A stretch of DNA of 64,000 nt from an uncultured Alloprevotella sp. (GTDB lineage Bacteria > Bacteroidota > Bacteroidia > Bacteroidales > Bacteroidaceae): the NCBI GenBank assembly GCA_944322325.1, contig CALUOQ010000001.1, forward strand, positions 124,001-188,000, given 5' to 3'. This document shows, piece by piece, positions 32,408 to 41,163 of the stretch. Position 1 is the first letter of the stretch, and each line of letters begins with the position of its first letter. The translations under genes and the position numbers were made by a program. The notes beneath the pieces were generated by a model. The model was not told the origin of the DNA. It made no database searches and saw nothing but the letters and a program-made list of their open reading frames with translations.

Positions 32408-33732
32408 CCTCTGCCCATCCCCGCACTGTCGACGTCATAACCATGGGGTGCTCCAAGAATCTCGTCGACTCCGAACACCTGTTGCGCCAGCTTCGGGAAA
32501 AGGGTTTCCAGGCTTACCACAATCCCGAACACACCCACGGCGATATCGTGGTCGTCAACACGTGCGGATTCATCGGCGACGCCAAGGAGGAGAGCATCAA
32601 TATGATCCTCTCGCTCTGCGAGGAAAAGGCCGAAGGCAACCTCAAGCGCGTCTACGTCATGGGTTGCCTGTCCGAGCGCTACTTTCAGGAACTCGCTCAG
32701 GAAATCCCGCAAGTCGACCGGTTCTTCGGGAAATTCAACTGGAGCCAGTTGCTCGAAGAACTCGGTGAACACTACGAAGAAAACCTGCGCAACGAGCGCG
32801 TCCTCACCACGCCGAGCCACTACGCTTACCTGAAAATATCGGAAGGCTGCGACCGCAAATGCGCCTACTGCGCCATACCCATCATCACGGGCGGCCACGT
32901 CAGCCGCCCTATGGAGGAAATTCTGGACGAGGTCAGGATGCTCGTCCGCCAAGGCGTGACGGAGTTTCAGGTCATTGCTCAGGAACTGACCTATTACGGC
33001 GTCGACCTTTACGGCGAGCAACGTCTGCCCGAACTCGTGGACCGCATGGCCGGAATTCCCGGCGTGCGGTGGATTCGCCTTCACTATGCCTATCCGACAC
33101 ACTTTCCCTTGGACCTGCTGCCCGTCATGCGCCGCCACGCCAACGTCTGCAAATACCTCGACATCGCCCTCCAGCACATCAGCGACCCGGTCCTCGCGCG
33201 AATGCGTCGCCACGTCACCCAAGCCGAAACCTACGAACTCATCCGCCAGTTGCGCCAACAAGTGCCCGGCATTGCGCTACGCACCACGCTCATGGTTGGT
33301 TTTCCCGGTGAAACGGAGGAAGATTTCGCCCAACTGCTTGACTTCGTCCGTACGGCCCGCTTCGAGCGCATGGGCGCCTTTGCCTACAGCGAGGAAGAAG
33401 GAACCTACGCTGCCGAGCACTACCCCGACGACATCCCCGACGACGTGAAGCAACAGCGCCTCGACACACTCATGAACCTACAGGCCGACATTTCCGCCGA
33501 ACTCTGCGAGCAAAGGGTCGGACAGACCCTGACAACCGTCATCGACCGCGTTGAGGGCGAATTTTACGTAGGCCGCACCGAGTTCGACTCCCCCGAAGTC
33601 GACGGTGAGGTACTCATTCCCGTCAAGGCCGGCGCCCTGACCATCGGCCACTACTACCCTGTAACCATCACCGGTGCCGACGAATACGACCTCTACGGCA
33701 CGGTCCATCAACATCCCCACGAAAATGAATAA
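32404..33732 (+). CDS. rimO: Ribosomal protein uS12 methylthiotransferase
   Basis: 442 residues. N-terminal MTTase domain (VDVITMGCSKNLVDSEHL, with cluster-binding Cys also in VNTCGF and VMGCLSERY), central radical-SAM domain with CDRKCAYCAIP (CxxxCxxC) and a C-terminal TRAM-like domain. It adds a methylthio group to the conserved Asp of ribosomal protein S12. It overlaps ftsY by 4 bases and the following HU gene by 8 bases. Confidence 0.96.
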   Translation: MTSAHPRTVDVITMGCSKNLVDSEHLLRQLREKGFQAYHNPEHTHGDIVVVNTCGFIGDAKEESINMILSLCEEKAEGNLKRVYVMGCLSERYFQELAQEIPQVDRFFGKFNWSQLLEELGEHYEENLRNERVLTTPSHYAYLKISEGCDRKCAYCAIPIITGGHVSRPMEEILDEVRMLVRQGVTEFQVIAQELTYYGVDLYGEQRLPELVDRMAGIPGVRWIRLHYAYPTHFPLDLLPVMRRHANVCKYLDIALQHISDPVLARMRRHVTQAETYELIRQLRQQVPGIALRTTLMVGFPGETEEDFAQLLDFVRTARFERMGAFAYSEEEGTYAAEHYPDDIPDDVKQQRLDTLMNLQADISAELCEQRVGQTLTTVIDRVEGEFYVGRTEFDSPEVDGEVLIPVKAGALTIGHYYPVTITGADEYDLYGTVHQHPHENE

Positions 33733-34000
33733 CAAGGAGTTCATCACCGCGCTGGCTGCCCGGTTGGACATGCCGGCACAGGATGCACAGAAGGTCCTCG
33801 CCACGTTTGTCAACGAATTCACCGACGTGCTCGGCGAGGGATGCTCCCTGACTGTGTCGGGCTTCGGCTGTTTCGAAGTCAAAAAGAAACTTGAGCGCAT
33901 CGTGGTCAACCCTACGACGAAGCAACGTATGCTTGTGCCCCCTAAACTGGCACTTTCATTCAAGCCAAGTAACCTATTGAAAGACAAAATCAAAGAGTAA
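33725..34000 (+). CDS. HU/IHF-family DNA-binding protein
   Basis: 91 residues from ATG 33725 (MNNKEFITALAARLDMPAQDA); the earlier ATG at 33674 lies inside rimO. The helical N-terminus, the turn GCSLTVSGFGCFEVKKK and the DNA-binding arm (about residues 55-75, ending VPPKLALSFKPS) follow the HU/IHF fold. The arm motif is RIVVNPTTKQRMLVPP, close to the canonical RNPxTGE-type arm but degenerate (NPTTKQR). It is followed by a second HU-domain gene 2 bases later, so the two may form a heterodimer. Confidence 0.9.
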   Translation: MNNKEFITALAARLDMPAQDAQKVLATFVNEFTDVLGEGCSLTVSGFGCFEVKKKLERIVVNPTTKQRMLVPPKLALSFKPSNLLKDKIKE

Positions 34001-34002
34001 GG

Positions 34003-35568
34003 ATGGAAAGGAAAGCCGTACTGCAAGACCTCATAGACGCCATCGCCACGCGGAGAGGAGTACCCAAAAAACGCGCCGAGCAATACATCCGTACCCTTTT
34101 CGAAGTAGTCAGGGAGGGGCTGCTGACCGACAAATTCGTGAAGATAAAGGGATTCGGCACGTTCAAGCTCGTGACGGTCAGTGAACGCGAAAGCGTCAAC
34201 GTAAACACCGGCGAACGCATCCAAATCGAAAGCCACACGAAAGTCTCTTTCGTGCCCGACATCACGCTGAAAGACGTCATCAACCGCCCCTTCGCCCACT
34301 TCCAAACCGTCGTGGTCAGCGACGACACCGACCTCACGGCGCTCGAAGCCTTCGACATGCCCACCGAACAGCCGGAACCGGCCGACGAGCCCCCCACAGA
34401 TGAAACGTCGCCCGCCGACCCTTTACCCTACACCGTAGCGTCCGAAGCTTCAGAGCCCCCCCAAAAAAGACAAAAGGTAAAGGAAAACTTTAGTATCAAA
34501 ACGGAATACATTGTAAAAGAGGAGAATACGACATTCGCATCCGTGGAAAATTCGTTCGACGAAGCGACAGACACATCCTCCGCTCCGCAACACGTATCGC
34601 CAGCCACCCCCGCCATGGCGGACGAAGTTCCGACACCGCCTGCCCAGCCGACAGAAAGAACAAATACTACGCCGGCAGAAACAAGTACTACGATAGAAAA
34701 TCCTGTCGCAGCGACAGAAAAAACAAGTGCTACGACAGGAAACGCCGAAGCCCAACCCGTGCGCATCCCGCCGCAGGAAGAGGCGATGGCTACGGACACG
34801 GCAACAGATTCCCCAGCCCCAATCACCGACGGAACGGAGGAAAAATCCTCCGACACGGGCGAAACAAACACGGCGCCCGAAGCCGGAAACATCGGACTGG
34901 CACAACCCGCATCCGCCAAGCCAGCGCCGTCCGCAGCGGACAGCGTTCCACCGCAGCGGAACGACAAGCCGACGGTCAACTGGTGGAAGACGATTGTCAT
35001 CGTCATCGGTGTGCTGTTCCTGATGCTGCTCAGCTATTTCGCAGGCTACTTCCGTCTGTTCTGTCCCTGCGAATTTCTGGACACATGGCACCGCCAGATT
35101 GTCGGACCGCCGACCGAACAACCCGCCCCTGAGCAGAATCAGGCAGTGAAACCGGTCAAGACGCTCCCCGACAGCCTGAAGAAAGACACCATTGCCCCGG
35201 TACAACCCGTTCCAGCCGCCCCCGAAAAGGCTCCGGCTCCAAGCCAAGCCCCCACAGCACCGTCCCCCACAACGGCCTCCCCGAAACAACGACCCACTGC
35301 CGCTACAGCCGAAGAGGCGGTTTCCACCCCGAAAAAGCAACGCCGCCCGCGCAACACCAAGCGTAAATACCTCATCACCGGGACGCGCGACACGTACACG
35401 GTGGACCGCGGCGAAACCCTCCGCAGTATTGCCGAGCACGTCTACGGCAGCAAGGGATACGCCCAGTACATCATCGAGTACAACCACATCAGCCACCCCG
35501 ATTTCATCGAGGAAGGTACGGTCCTCCGCCTCCCCGAACTGGAACGCAATCCCTACTACGAACCTTGA
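34003..35568 (+). CDS. HU-domain, single transmembrane segment, LysM-domain protein
   Basis: 521 residues with an unusual layout: HU/IHF-like domain (about 1-95, including KIKGFGTFKLVTVSERESVNVNTGERIQI), a long Pro/Thr/Glu linker (about 115-325), one membrane segment (about 328-350, TIVIVIGVLFLMLLSYFAGYF), a second Pro/Ala/Lys linker (about 365-455), and a C-terminal LysM-like domain (about 465-515, YTVDRGETLRSIAEHVYG ... LRLPEL). With the HU domain inside the cell, the LysM part would face peptidoglycan. Part of the first linker (about residues 213-248) is encoded by 21-base repeat units also found in intergenic DNA. Adjacent HU gene upstream. Function unknown; a chromosome-envelope tether is my inference. 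Confidence 0.85.
   Translation: MERKAVLQDLIDAIATRRGVPKKRAEQYIRTLFEVVREGLLTDKFVKIKGFGTFKLVTVSERESVNVNTGERIQIESHTKVSFVPDITLKDVINRPFAHFQTVVVSDDTDLTALEAFDMPTEQPEPADEPPTDETSPADPLPYTVASEASEPPQKRQKVKENFSIKTEYIVKEENTTFASVENSFDEATDTSSAPQHVSPATPAMADEVPTPPAQPTERTNTTPAETSTTIENPVAATEKTSATTGNAEAQPVRIPPQEEAMATDTATDSPAPITDGTEEKSSDTGETNTAPEAGNIGLAQPASAKPAPSAADSVPPQRNDKPTVNWWKTIVIVIGVLFLMLLSYFAGYFRLFCPCEFLDTWHRQIVGPPTEQPAPEQNQAVKPVKTLPDSLKKDTIAPVQPVPAAPEKAPAPSQAPTAPSPTTASPKQRPTAATAEEAVSTPKKQRRPRNTKRKYLITGTRDTYTVDRGETLRSIAEHVYGSKGYAQYIIEYNHISHPDFIEEGTVLRLPELERNPYYEP
34640..34744 (+). repeat. 21-bp-unit repeat, copy C (inside a coding sequence)
   Basis: Five units of 21 bases start at 34640, 34661, 34682, 34703 and 34724. 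The third is CAAGTACTACGATAG plus AAAATC, which differs from copy A unit 1 at only the last base; the fourth (CTGTCGCAGCGACAG plus AAAAAA) is near copy B. Twenty-one bases equal seven codons, so the frame is kept, giving the Thr-rich linker motifs ETSTTIENPVAATEKTSATT. Confidence 0.8.
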
Positions 35569-35605
35569 CGCCGACGGCGACGCGGCACAAAAAAGCAGCG
35601 CAAAA

Positions 35606-35661
35606 TTTGCATACTCCAACGCTTTAACCCAATTTTGCAGTCCAAATCGGGTTAAAGCGTT
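35606..35661 (+). promoter_or_regulatory. Promoter and perfect inverted repeat before the MATE gene
   Basis: TTTG (35606-35609), 20 bases, CAATTTTG (35630-35637) fits the promoter pattern with one mismatch (CA for TA). A perfect 13-base inverted repeat AACGCTTTAACCC (35618-35630) / GGGTTAAAGCGTT (35649-35661) encloses the -7 box and expected start site, so it may be an operator or a 5'-end hairpin. Confidence 0.5.
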
Positions 35662-35689
35662 ATGTAATCCTCATCGGAGGGCTTGAAAG

Positions 35690-35736
35690 GCCGGACAAGA
35701 TGATTGGGTAAAACCACTCACCTTGCCCGGCTTTTT
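35690..35736 (+). terminator. Hairpin plus T-run in the MATE leader
   Basis: GCCGGACAAG (35690-35699) and CTTGCCCGGC (35722-35731) pair with one mismatch and are followed by five T. It lies downstream of the promoter at 35606 and 30 bases before the MATE start, so it is either the terminator of the HU-LysM operon or an attenuator for the exporter gene. Confidence 0.5.
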
Positions 35737-35766
35737 CCGGCCGCTCCCCTGACAAAAACTAGAAAT

Positions 35767-37149
35767 ATGGAAAAGCTGGAAAAGGACGCCATCGATCTCA
35801 GTACGGTCAATGTGTTCAAACTGTTCAGGCGCTATTTCGTGCCCACCCTGCTCGGTATGCTCAGTATGTCGGCCGTGACGGCCATCGACGGCATCTGCGT
35901 AGGCCACGGCATAGGCAGCGACGGCATTGCCGCAATCAACATATACGTGCCCCTATTCACCATCGCCACGGGCTTAGGCCTCATGATAGGCGCCGGCTGC
36001 TCCGTCGTGGCTTCCATCCACCTGGCGCACGGCAAGGTAAAGGCTGCCCGGCTCAACGTGACGCAGGCCATGGCCCTGGCTACCGTGGCCACGCTGCTGC
36101 CGACGGCTGTGTTCATGAGTTTTCCGCGACAGACTGCGATTGCGCTCGGCGCCTCGCCCCACTTGCTGCCGCTCGTCGTCGACTACCTGCTCTGGTTCAC
36201 GCCGGCCTTGGTGTTCCAAGCCTGGGAAGCCATCGCCCTGTTCGTCATCCGGCTCGACGGCTCTCCCAAGTATGCCATGGCCTGTAGCGTGGTCACCGCC
36301 GTGGCCAACGCCGTGCTCGACGTCATTTTCATTTTCCCGCTGGGATGGGGCGTCATGGGGGCTGCCTTCGCCACTGCCATCAGTCTGGTCATGGGCGGAC
36401 TGATGGCAGTGGTCTACTTGCTTTTCAAAGCCCGGACACTACGCCTGTTGCGCCCGAAGTGGAGCCGCCGCAGCCTGATGTACTCACTGCGTAACGTAGG
36501 CTACCAATGCCGCATCGGGGCGCCGGGCCTGCTGGGCGAACTCACGCTGGCCGTTCTGGCGTTCGTGGGCAATCTCACCTTTATGCGCCACTTGGGCGAC
36601 GACGGCGTAGGGGCATTCGGCATAGCGTGCTACTACACACCATTTATCTTTATGGTAGGCAACGCCATCGCGCAGTCCGCACAACCCATCATAAGTTTCA
36701 ACTTCGGTCTGGGCCAGTGGGGCCGCATCAGGGAAACACGGCGCATCGCCATCGGCACGGCCGTCGCCGGCGGACTCGTGGTGGCCTCTGCTTTCGTATT
36801 CGCACCCGAAGTGCTCACCGGACTGTTCATCAAGCTCGACACCCCTGCTGCACGCATCGCCGTCGACGGTTTCCCGTACTTTGCGGCCGCTTTCGTGTTC
36901 TACGTGGTCAACATTACGTGCATAGGCTATTTCCAAAGCGTCGAGCGGGTACGTCCGGCTACGACACTGGCCCTGCTTCGCGGTTTCGTATTCCTGGTCC
37001 CGTCCTTCCTGCTGCTGCCCCACGCCATGGGGACTGCCGGCATTTGGCTTGCCCTGTGTCTGTCGGAACTGCTGACAACAGCCACCATCGCCGTCATGTT
37101 CGTCACCAAACGCACAGACAAACTGCACCGACGCAGCCCAAGGGCATAA
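35767..37149 (+). CDS. MATE family efflux transporter
   Basis: 460 residues from ATG 35767 (MEKLEKDAIDLSTVNVFKLFRRYFVPTLLGMLSMS); the ATG at 35704 lies in the leader hairpin. About twelve membrane segments and two-fold repeat typical of MATE proteins (VTAIDGICVGHGIGSDGIAAINIYVPL in the first half; FGIACYYTPFIFMVGNAIAQSAQPIISFNFG in the second). It exports cationic drugs or metabolites by Na+ or H+ antiport; substrate unknown. Its leader contains a promoter with a 13-base inverted repeat and a terminator-like hairpin, suggesting controlled expression. It converges on the MFS gene at 37272. Confidence 0.93.
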   Translation: MEKLEKDAIDLSTVNVFKLFRRYFVPTLLGMLSMSAVTAIDGICVGHGIGSDGIAAINIYVPLFTIATGLGLMIGAGCSVVASIHLAHGKVKAARLNVTQAMALATVATLLPTAVFMSFPRQTAIALGASPHLLPLVVDYLLWFTPALVFQAWEAIALFVIRLDGSPKYAMACSVVTAVANAVLDVIFIFPLGWGVMGAAFATAISLVMGGLMAVVYLLFKARTLRLLRPKWSRRSLMYSLRNVGYQCRIGAPGLLGELTLAVLAFVGNLTFMRHLGDDGVGAFGIACYYTPFIFMVGNAIAQSAQPIISFNFGLGQWGRIRETRRIAIGTAVAGGLVVASAFVFAPEVLTGLFIKLDTPAARIAVDGFPYFAAAFVFYVVNITCIGYFQSVERVRPATTLALLRGFVFLVPSFLLLPHAMGTAGIWLALCLSELLTTATIAVMFVTKRTDKLHRRSPRA

Positions 37150-37271
37150 GAGAACTTCCCCGCAAAAAAGGCGGCCGCCCACCGCAACTCCTTCATACGA
37201 CATCAGCGCTCAGCCAGGACTGAAAAACCGGGCGGAGCGCTGACGCTATATTCACAAAGGGGAAACCGGCC

Positions 37272-38846
37272 TTACTTGATGTTGGCCTCCTCCAAACCGT
37301 AGTGGCGCCGGTGGTCCTCACGCAGGAGCACGAGCGAAAGCACGATGGCACAGATGCCGAAAAGGGCAAAGATGCACATCGGCGCCGTGTAGTCGTAACC
37401 CACAATATGGCCGCCGGCGTCGGTCAGGGTAGCGAAGTCGTTGATGACCCAACCGATGAGAGCGGGCACGAAAGCCAACCCGATGTTCTGGATATAGAAA
37501 ATGAGGGCGTACGCCGAGCCGAGCTGCTTCAGCGGGATGATTTTGGGCACGGACGGCCACAACGCACTGGGCACAAGGGCAAACGCAATGCCCAGCACGA
37601 CCATCACGATGACGGCAAACCACCAGACTTCGAACAGCGGCATAGCGAACAGCACGTGGACCAGCGTCAGGAGCACCGAACCGATAACCATCAGCGTGGC
37701 ACCGCGCCCGATGCGGTCATAGAGCGTACCGAAGAGCGGCGTGAGCAGTATGGTGCCGAAGGGCAGCATGGCGGGTATCAATCCGGCCAAGGTCTCGGGG
37801 ACGGCGTACTTGTATATCATCAGTTTCGTAGCGAACTTGATGAAAGGGAAAACGCCGGCATAGAACATCAGACAAAGCAGCGTGATGAGCCAGAAACCGC
37901 GGCTCGTGAAAATGACACCGAGGTCCTTCAGCCTGAAGCCTTCCTCCTTGTCAGCCGCAGCAGCGGTCGCTTGGGCCGAAGCGTCCTCCTTCTTGTCCAT
38001 GACGCAGAAAACGAGATAGGCAATCAGGCCGATGCACAAGGCCAGCACGCCGAGCAAGACGGAACCCGACACGTCGCCCAACGCCCGGGCGACAGGCAGA
38101 CTGGCGCCTAAGGCTGCCGCCGTTCCGATACGGGCCATGCCGACTTGCAGTCCCATGGCGAGGGCCAGTTCACGCCCCGTAAACCACTTGACGATGACCT
38201 TGGAGACGGTGATGCCGGCTATTTCACAGCCGACACCGTAAATGGAGAAGCCCAACGACGCCCAGACAACCTGCGCGTGCATACCGAAAAGCTGACTGTC
38301 GCCGAAGTCGGTGCGCAAGGCGTACCACTTCAGCAACGCGCCAGCCACCATCAAGCCGGTCGACATGACACCGGTGAAACGCACGCCCATCTTGTCGAGT
38401 ATCAGACCGCCGAAGAAGAGCATCAGCAGCAAGACATTGATGTAACCGTACGCGCCGGAAAAGAAACCGTACTCCGTACTCGTCCAACCCTTTCCCTCAA
38501 TGGTACTGTCGACGACACGGCTGACCACGGCGCCGGGTTCGGCAGCCTCGGCTGCCTCGTCCACCAATTCAAATACTTGTCCTGGCGCGACGGACTCAGC
38601 CGTAGGAACAGCTGAGTTCCCGGTCAGGGCATTGGCCTGACGGACACGGGCCACCAGCGTATCGGCGGACATAGACGTGCCGTCGGTGAAATAAACAGTG
38701 CGCTCGCTGGAGGTCAGCAGGCTCTCCAAAGGCGCCATGACGTCGGTCACAAAGTAACCGCACATCATCGTGAACGACACGATGAACATCACCGTCCAGC
38801 GTGCCCAAGCCTTGTCGCTCAGTTTCTTCTGAATATATTCGGTCAT
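37272..38846 (-). CDS. MFS transporter with large periplasmic insertion
   Basis: 524 residues. About twelve membrane segments of the major facilitator type. After the first segment (about residues 18-40) there is an 80-residue polar insertion (about 42-120: SERTVYFTDGTSMSADTLVARVRQ ...), much longer than the usual first loop. RIGRGATLMVIGSVLLTLVHVLF in the second half is the repeated loop motif. Substrate not deducible. It starts 26 bases after the S9 peptidase stop on the same strand, so it may take up peptides or amino acids made by that enzyme; inference from position only. Confidence 0.88.
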   Translation of the reverse strand: MTEYIQKKLSDKAWARWTVMFIVSFTMMCGYFVTDVMAPLESLLTSSERTVYFTDGTSMSADTLVARVRQANALTGNSAVPTAESVAPGQVFELVDEAAEAAEPGAVVSRVVDSTIEGKGWTSTEYGFFSGAYGYINVLLLMLFFGGLILDKMGVRFTGVMSTGLMVAGALLKWYALRTDFGDSQLFGMHAQVVWASLGFSIYGVGCEIAGITVSKVIVKWFTGRELALAMGLQVGMARIGTAAALGASLPVARALGDVSGSVLLGVLALCIGLIAYLVFCVMDKKEDASAQATAAAADKEEGFRLKDLGVIFTSRGFWLITLLCLMFYAGVFPFIKFATKLMIYKYAVPETLAGLIPAMLPFGTILLTPLFGTLYDRIGRGATLMVIGSVLLTLVHVLFAMPLFEVWWFAVIVMVVLGIAFALVPSALWPSVPKIIPLKQLGSAYALIFYIQNIGLAFVPALIGWVINDFATLTDAGGHIVGYDYTAPMCIFALFGICAIVLSLVLLREDHRRHYGLEEANIK

Positions 38847-38872
38847 TATTGCTTATGTGCTAAGAGGATTAC

Positions 38873-41059
38873 TTACTTTTTCAGCCAACGGTCCAGCCAG
38901 CGGAAGAAGGTCCGCTGCCAGAGTATGCCGTTCTGCGGTTTGAGTACCCAGTGGTTCTCGTCGGGAAGAAGAAGGAGCTGGGCGGGAATGCCGCGCAAGC
39001 GGGCGGCGGCAAAAGCCGACTCGGCCTGCGTGTACTCGATGCGGAAGTCCTTCTGGCCGTGGATGCAGAGAATCGGCGTGTCCCACTTGTTGACAAAAAG
39101 GTGCGGCGAGTTTTCGAACACGGAAGCCATGCGGCCTTCGGCATCCTTAATCCACGGTGCGCGCCCCATGTCCCAGTTGGGAAACCACATCTCTTCGGTT
39201 TCGACGTACTGCTGCTGAGTGTTGTAGATGCCGTCGTGTGCGATGAAGCACTTGAATCGCCCGTCGTGGTGACCGGCCAGCCAGTAAACGCTGTAGCCGC
39301 CGAAACTGGCACCGACGCAACCGAGACGTTCCTTGTCGACATAGGGTTCACGGCTGAGGTCGTCGATGGCCGAGAGGTAGTCACGCATACACTGGCCAGG
39401 GTAGTCGCCGCTAATTTGTTCGAGCCACTCCATGCCGTAACCGGGCAAACCGCGACGGTTGGGGGCGATGATGATGTAATCGTTGGCGGCCATCAGCTGG
39501 AAGTTCCACCTCACACTCCACGACTGGCTGACGGGCGACTGCGGACCGCCTTGGCAGAAAAGCAGGGCAGGGTATTTTTTTGCCGGGTCGAAGTGCGGCG
39601 GATAAATAACCCAACACTGTTCCAGCTTGCCGTCGGTCGTCTTCACCCAGCGCTCCCGGACGTCTCCGAAGGCCAACGTGTCGTAATACTTCTGGTTCTC
39701 GAAAGTAATCTGCTCGATGCCCATCTTCTTTTTCGAAAGGTCAAAGCAGTAAATCTCGGTGGCGGTACTCATGCTCTGGCGACCTACGTACAGCTCGTCG
39801 CCGTCGCCGGAAAGAGCGACAAGCGAGTAGTCGCACGTATCCTCGGCCAGTTTCTGCACACGTCCCTCCAGGTTGGTCCGGTAGACGGGTGTCACGCCGT
39901 GCCATACGCCCGTGAAATACAGCGTCTTGCTGTCGTTGGCCCAAAGGAACTCGTTCACGCCGCTCTCGAAGCTTTCCGTCACGTAAGTTTTCTTTCCGGT
40001 CCGCAGTTCGTAGACGCAAAGACGGGTACGGTCGCTCTCGTAACCGTCGCGGGCCATGCTGCTCCAAGCCACGTAGCGACCGTCGGGCGAGAACTGCGGG
40101 TTCTGGTCGTAACCGACGTTGCAGTCCTGCGTCTCGGCGTTAACGGCCTGTTTCTCCAAGGAGAAAGTCGGGTCGACCTGGGGCTGGACATAACCGGCAG
40201 GCTTACAGAGATTCCGGGTCTTGCGCGTGGTGCAGTCGTACAGGTAGATGTCGCTGTCGGTACTGATGGCGTAGGCCACACCGGTCTTCTTGCGACATGT
40301 GTAGGCGATGGTGCGCGAATCGGGACTCCACGCCAACTGCTCCGTGCCGCCGAAGGGCAACATCGGACACTCGTAGGGCTCTCCCGCCAGGATGTCGGCG
40401 GCGTTCTTCACGCCTTCGGCTGTGACGTCGGCCACGAAGGGATGGGGCACGGTGGTTACGTAATGGTCCCAATGCTTGTACATCAGGTCGTCGATGACCA
40501 TGCCCTGCGCCAGCGGCAGGTCGGGCTCCTTGGCTTGGATGGAGGAAGTCGTCGGTACGTCCTTGATGAGAATCACCTTTTTCCCGTCGGGCGAGAAGAG
40601 GAAGCCCGAAACGCCGTCGGGTTCGTGGGTCAGCTGCCGACGCCCGGTGCCGTCCGGATTCATCTCCCAGACCTGGCTCGTGCCCCCGGCATTGGAGAGG
40701 AAAGCGACTTTCCCGCCCTCAGCAATGAAGGCAGGCGCACTCTCGTTGTCCTCCGTCTGTGTGAGGAGGACGGGCTTTTTCGTATCCAGGTCCATCTGGT
40801 AAAGCACGTGGTGCCCTTTGTTTTGCTCGACGCTGTAGTAGGACACGGCGTACACCGCCTGTCTTCCGTCCGGCGAGAGGGCAAAGCTCCCTACCCGCCC
40901 CATTTCCCAAAGGGTTTCGGCCGTCAGGCGTCCGGTTGCGTTCCCGCTCATACCGGTTTTCTCGGTTTGATGTTGTTCTGCGGTCGGAAGTGCCGGCGCA
41001 GCGGCTTCCACACCTGCCGCCCACGCAAAGGTGGCGGCCAAAGCAATCGCTAAATTCAT
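38873..41059 (-). CDS. S9-family serine peptidase (prolyl oligopeptidase type), exported
   Basis: 728 residues. Signal peptide (MNLAIALAATFAWAAGVEAA). Residues about 45-450 are WD/PD40-like beta-propeller repeats (FALSPDGRQAVY, FLFSPDGKKVIL, WSPDSRTIAYT, FSPDGRYVAW), followed by the alpha/beta-hydrolase domain. The catalytic triad is readable: Ser585 in GASFGGY, Asp671 in GQKDFRIEY and His703 in DENHW. Enzymes of this class cut dipeptides or short peptides; relatives in Porphyromonas are DPP-type. A terminator of yidC lies just upstream, and the MFS gene follows by 26 bases. Confidence 0.93.
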   Translation of the reverse strand: MNLAIALAATFAWAAGVEAAAPALPTAEQHQTEKTGMSGNATGRLTAETLWEMGRVGSFALSPDGRQAVYAVSYYSVEQNKGHHVLYQMDLDTKKPVLLTQTEDNESAPAFIAEGGKVAFLSNAGGTSQVWEMNPDGTGRRQLTHEPDGVSGFLFSPDGKKVILIKDVPTTSSIQAKEPDLPLAQGMVIDDLMYKHWDHYVTTVPHPFVADVTAEGVKNAADILAGEPYECPMLPFGGTEQLAWSPDSRTIAYTCRKKTGVAYAISTDSDIYLYDCTTRKTRNLCKPAGYVQPQVDPTFSLEKQAVNAETQDCNVGYDQNPQFSPDGRYVAWSSMARDGYESDRTRLCVYELRTGKKTYVTESFESGVNEFLWANDSKTLYFTGVWHGVTPVYRTNLEGRVQKLAEDTCDYSLVALSGDGDELYVGRQSMSTATEIYCFDLSKKKMGIEQITFENQKYYDTLAFGDVRERWVKTTDGKLEQCWVIYPPHFDPAKKYPALLFCQGGPQSPVSQSWSVRWNFQLMAANDYIIIAPNRRGLPGYGMEWLEQISGDYPGQCMRDYLSAIDDLSREPYVDKERLGCVGASFGGYSVYWLAGHHDGRFKCFIAHDGIYNTQQQYVETEEMWFPNWDMGRAPWIKDAEGRMASVFENSPHLFVNKWDTPILCIHGQKDFRIEYTQAESAFAAARLRGIPAQLLLLPDENHWVLKPQNGILWQRTFFRWLDRWLKK

Positions 41060-41088
41060 GGTTAACTTTTGACGCGGTTAAAAACAGA

Positions 41089-41130
41089 AGCTGCGCAGGC
41101 CGTCGCCCTTACGGACGGACCTACGCAGCT
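41089..41130 (-). terminator. Terminator after yidC
   Basis: Minus strand: AGCTGCGTAGGTCCGTC pairs with GACGGCCTGCGCAGCT with minor mismatches, followed by TCTGTTTTT. It separates yidC from the S9 peptidase gene. Confidence 0.8.
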
Positions 41131-41163
41131 CATTCATATATATCACCTAACTTGACTTCACGT

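Noticed and set aside
38951..41053. A 700-codon open frame on the plus strand
   Set aside because: It is exactly antisense to the S9 peptidase, which has a signal peptide, propeller repeats and a full catalytic triad. The plus-strand translation shows no domain.
41089..41130. Hairpin after yidC as a riboswitch for the S9 peptidase
   Set aside because: It has the plain shape of a terminator (long GC-rich stem, T-run) and no conserved side structure that I can recognise.
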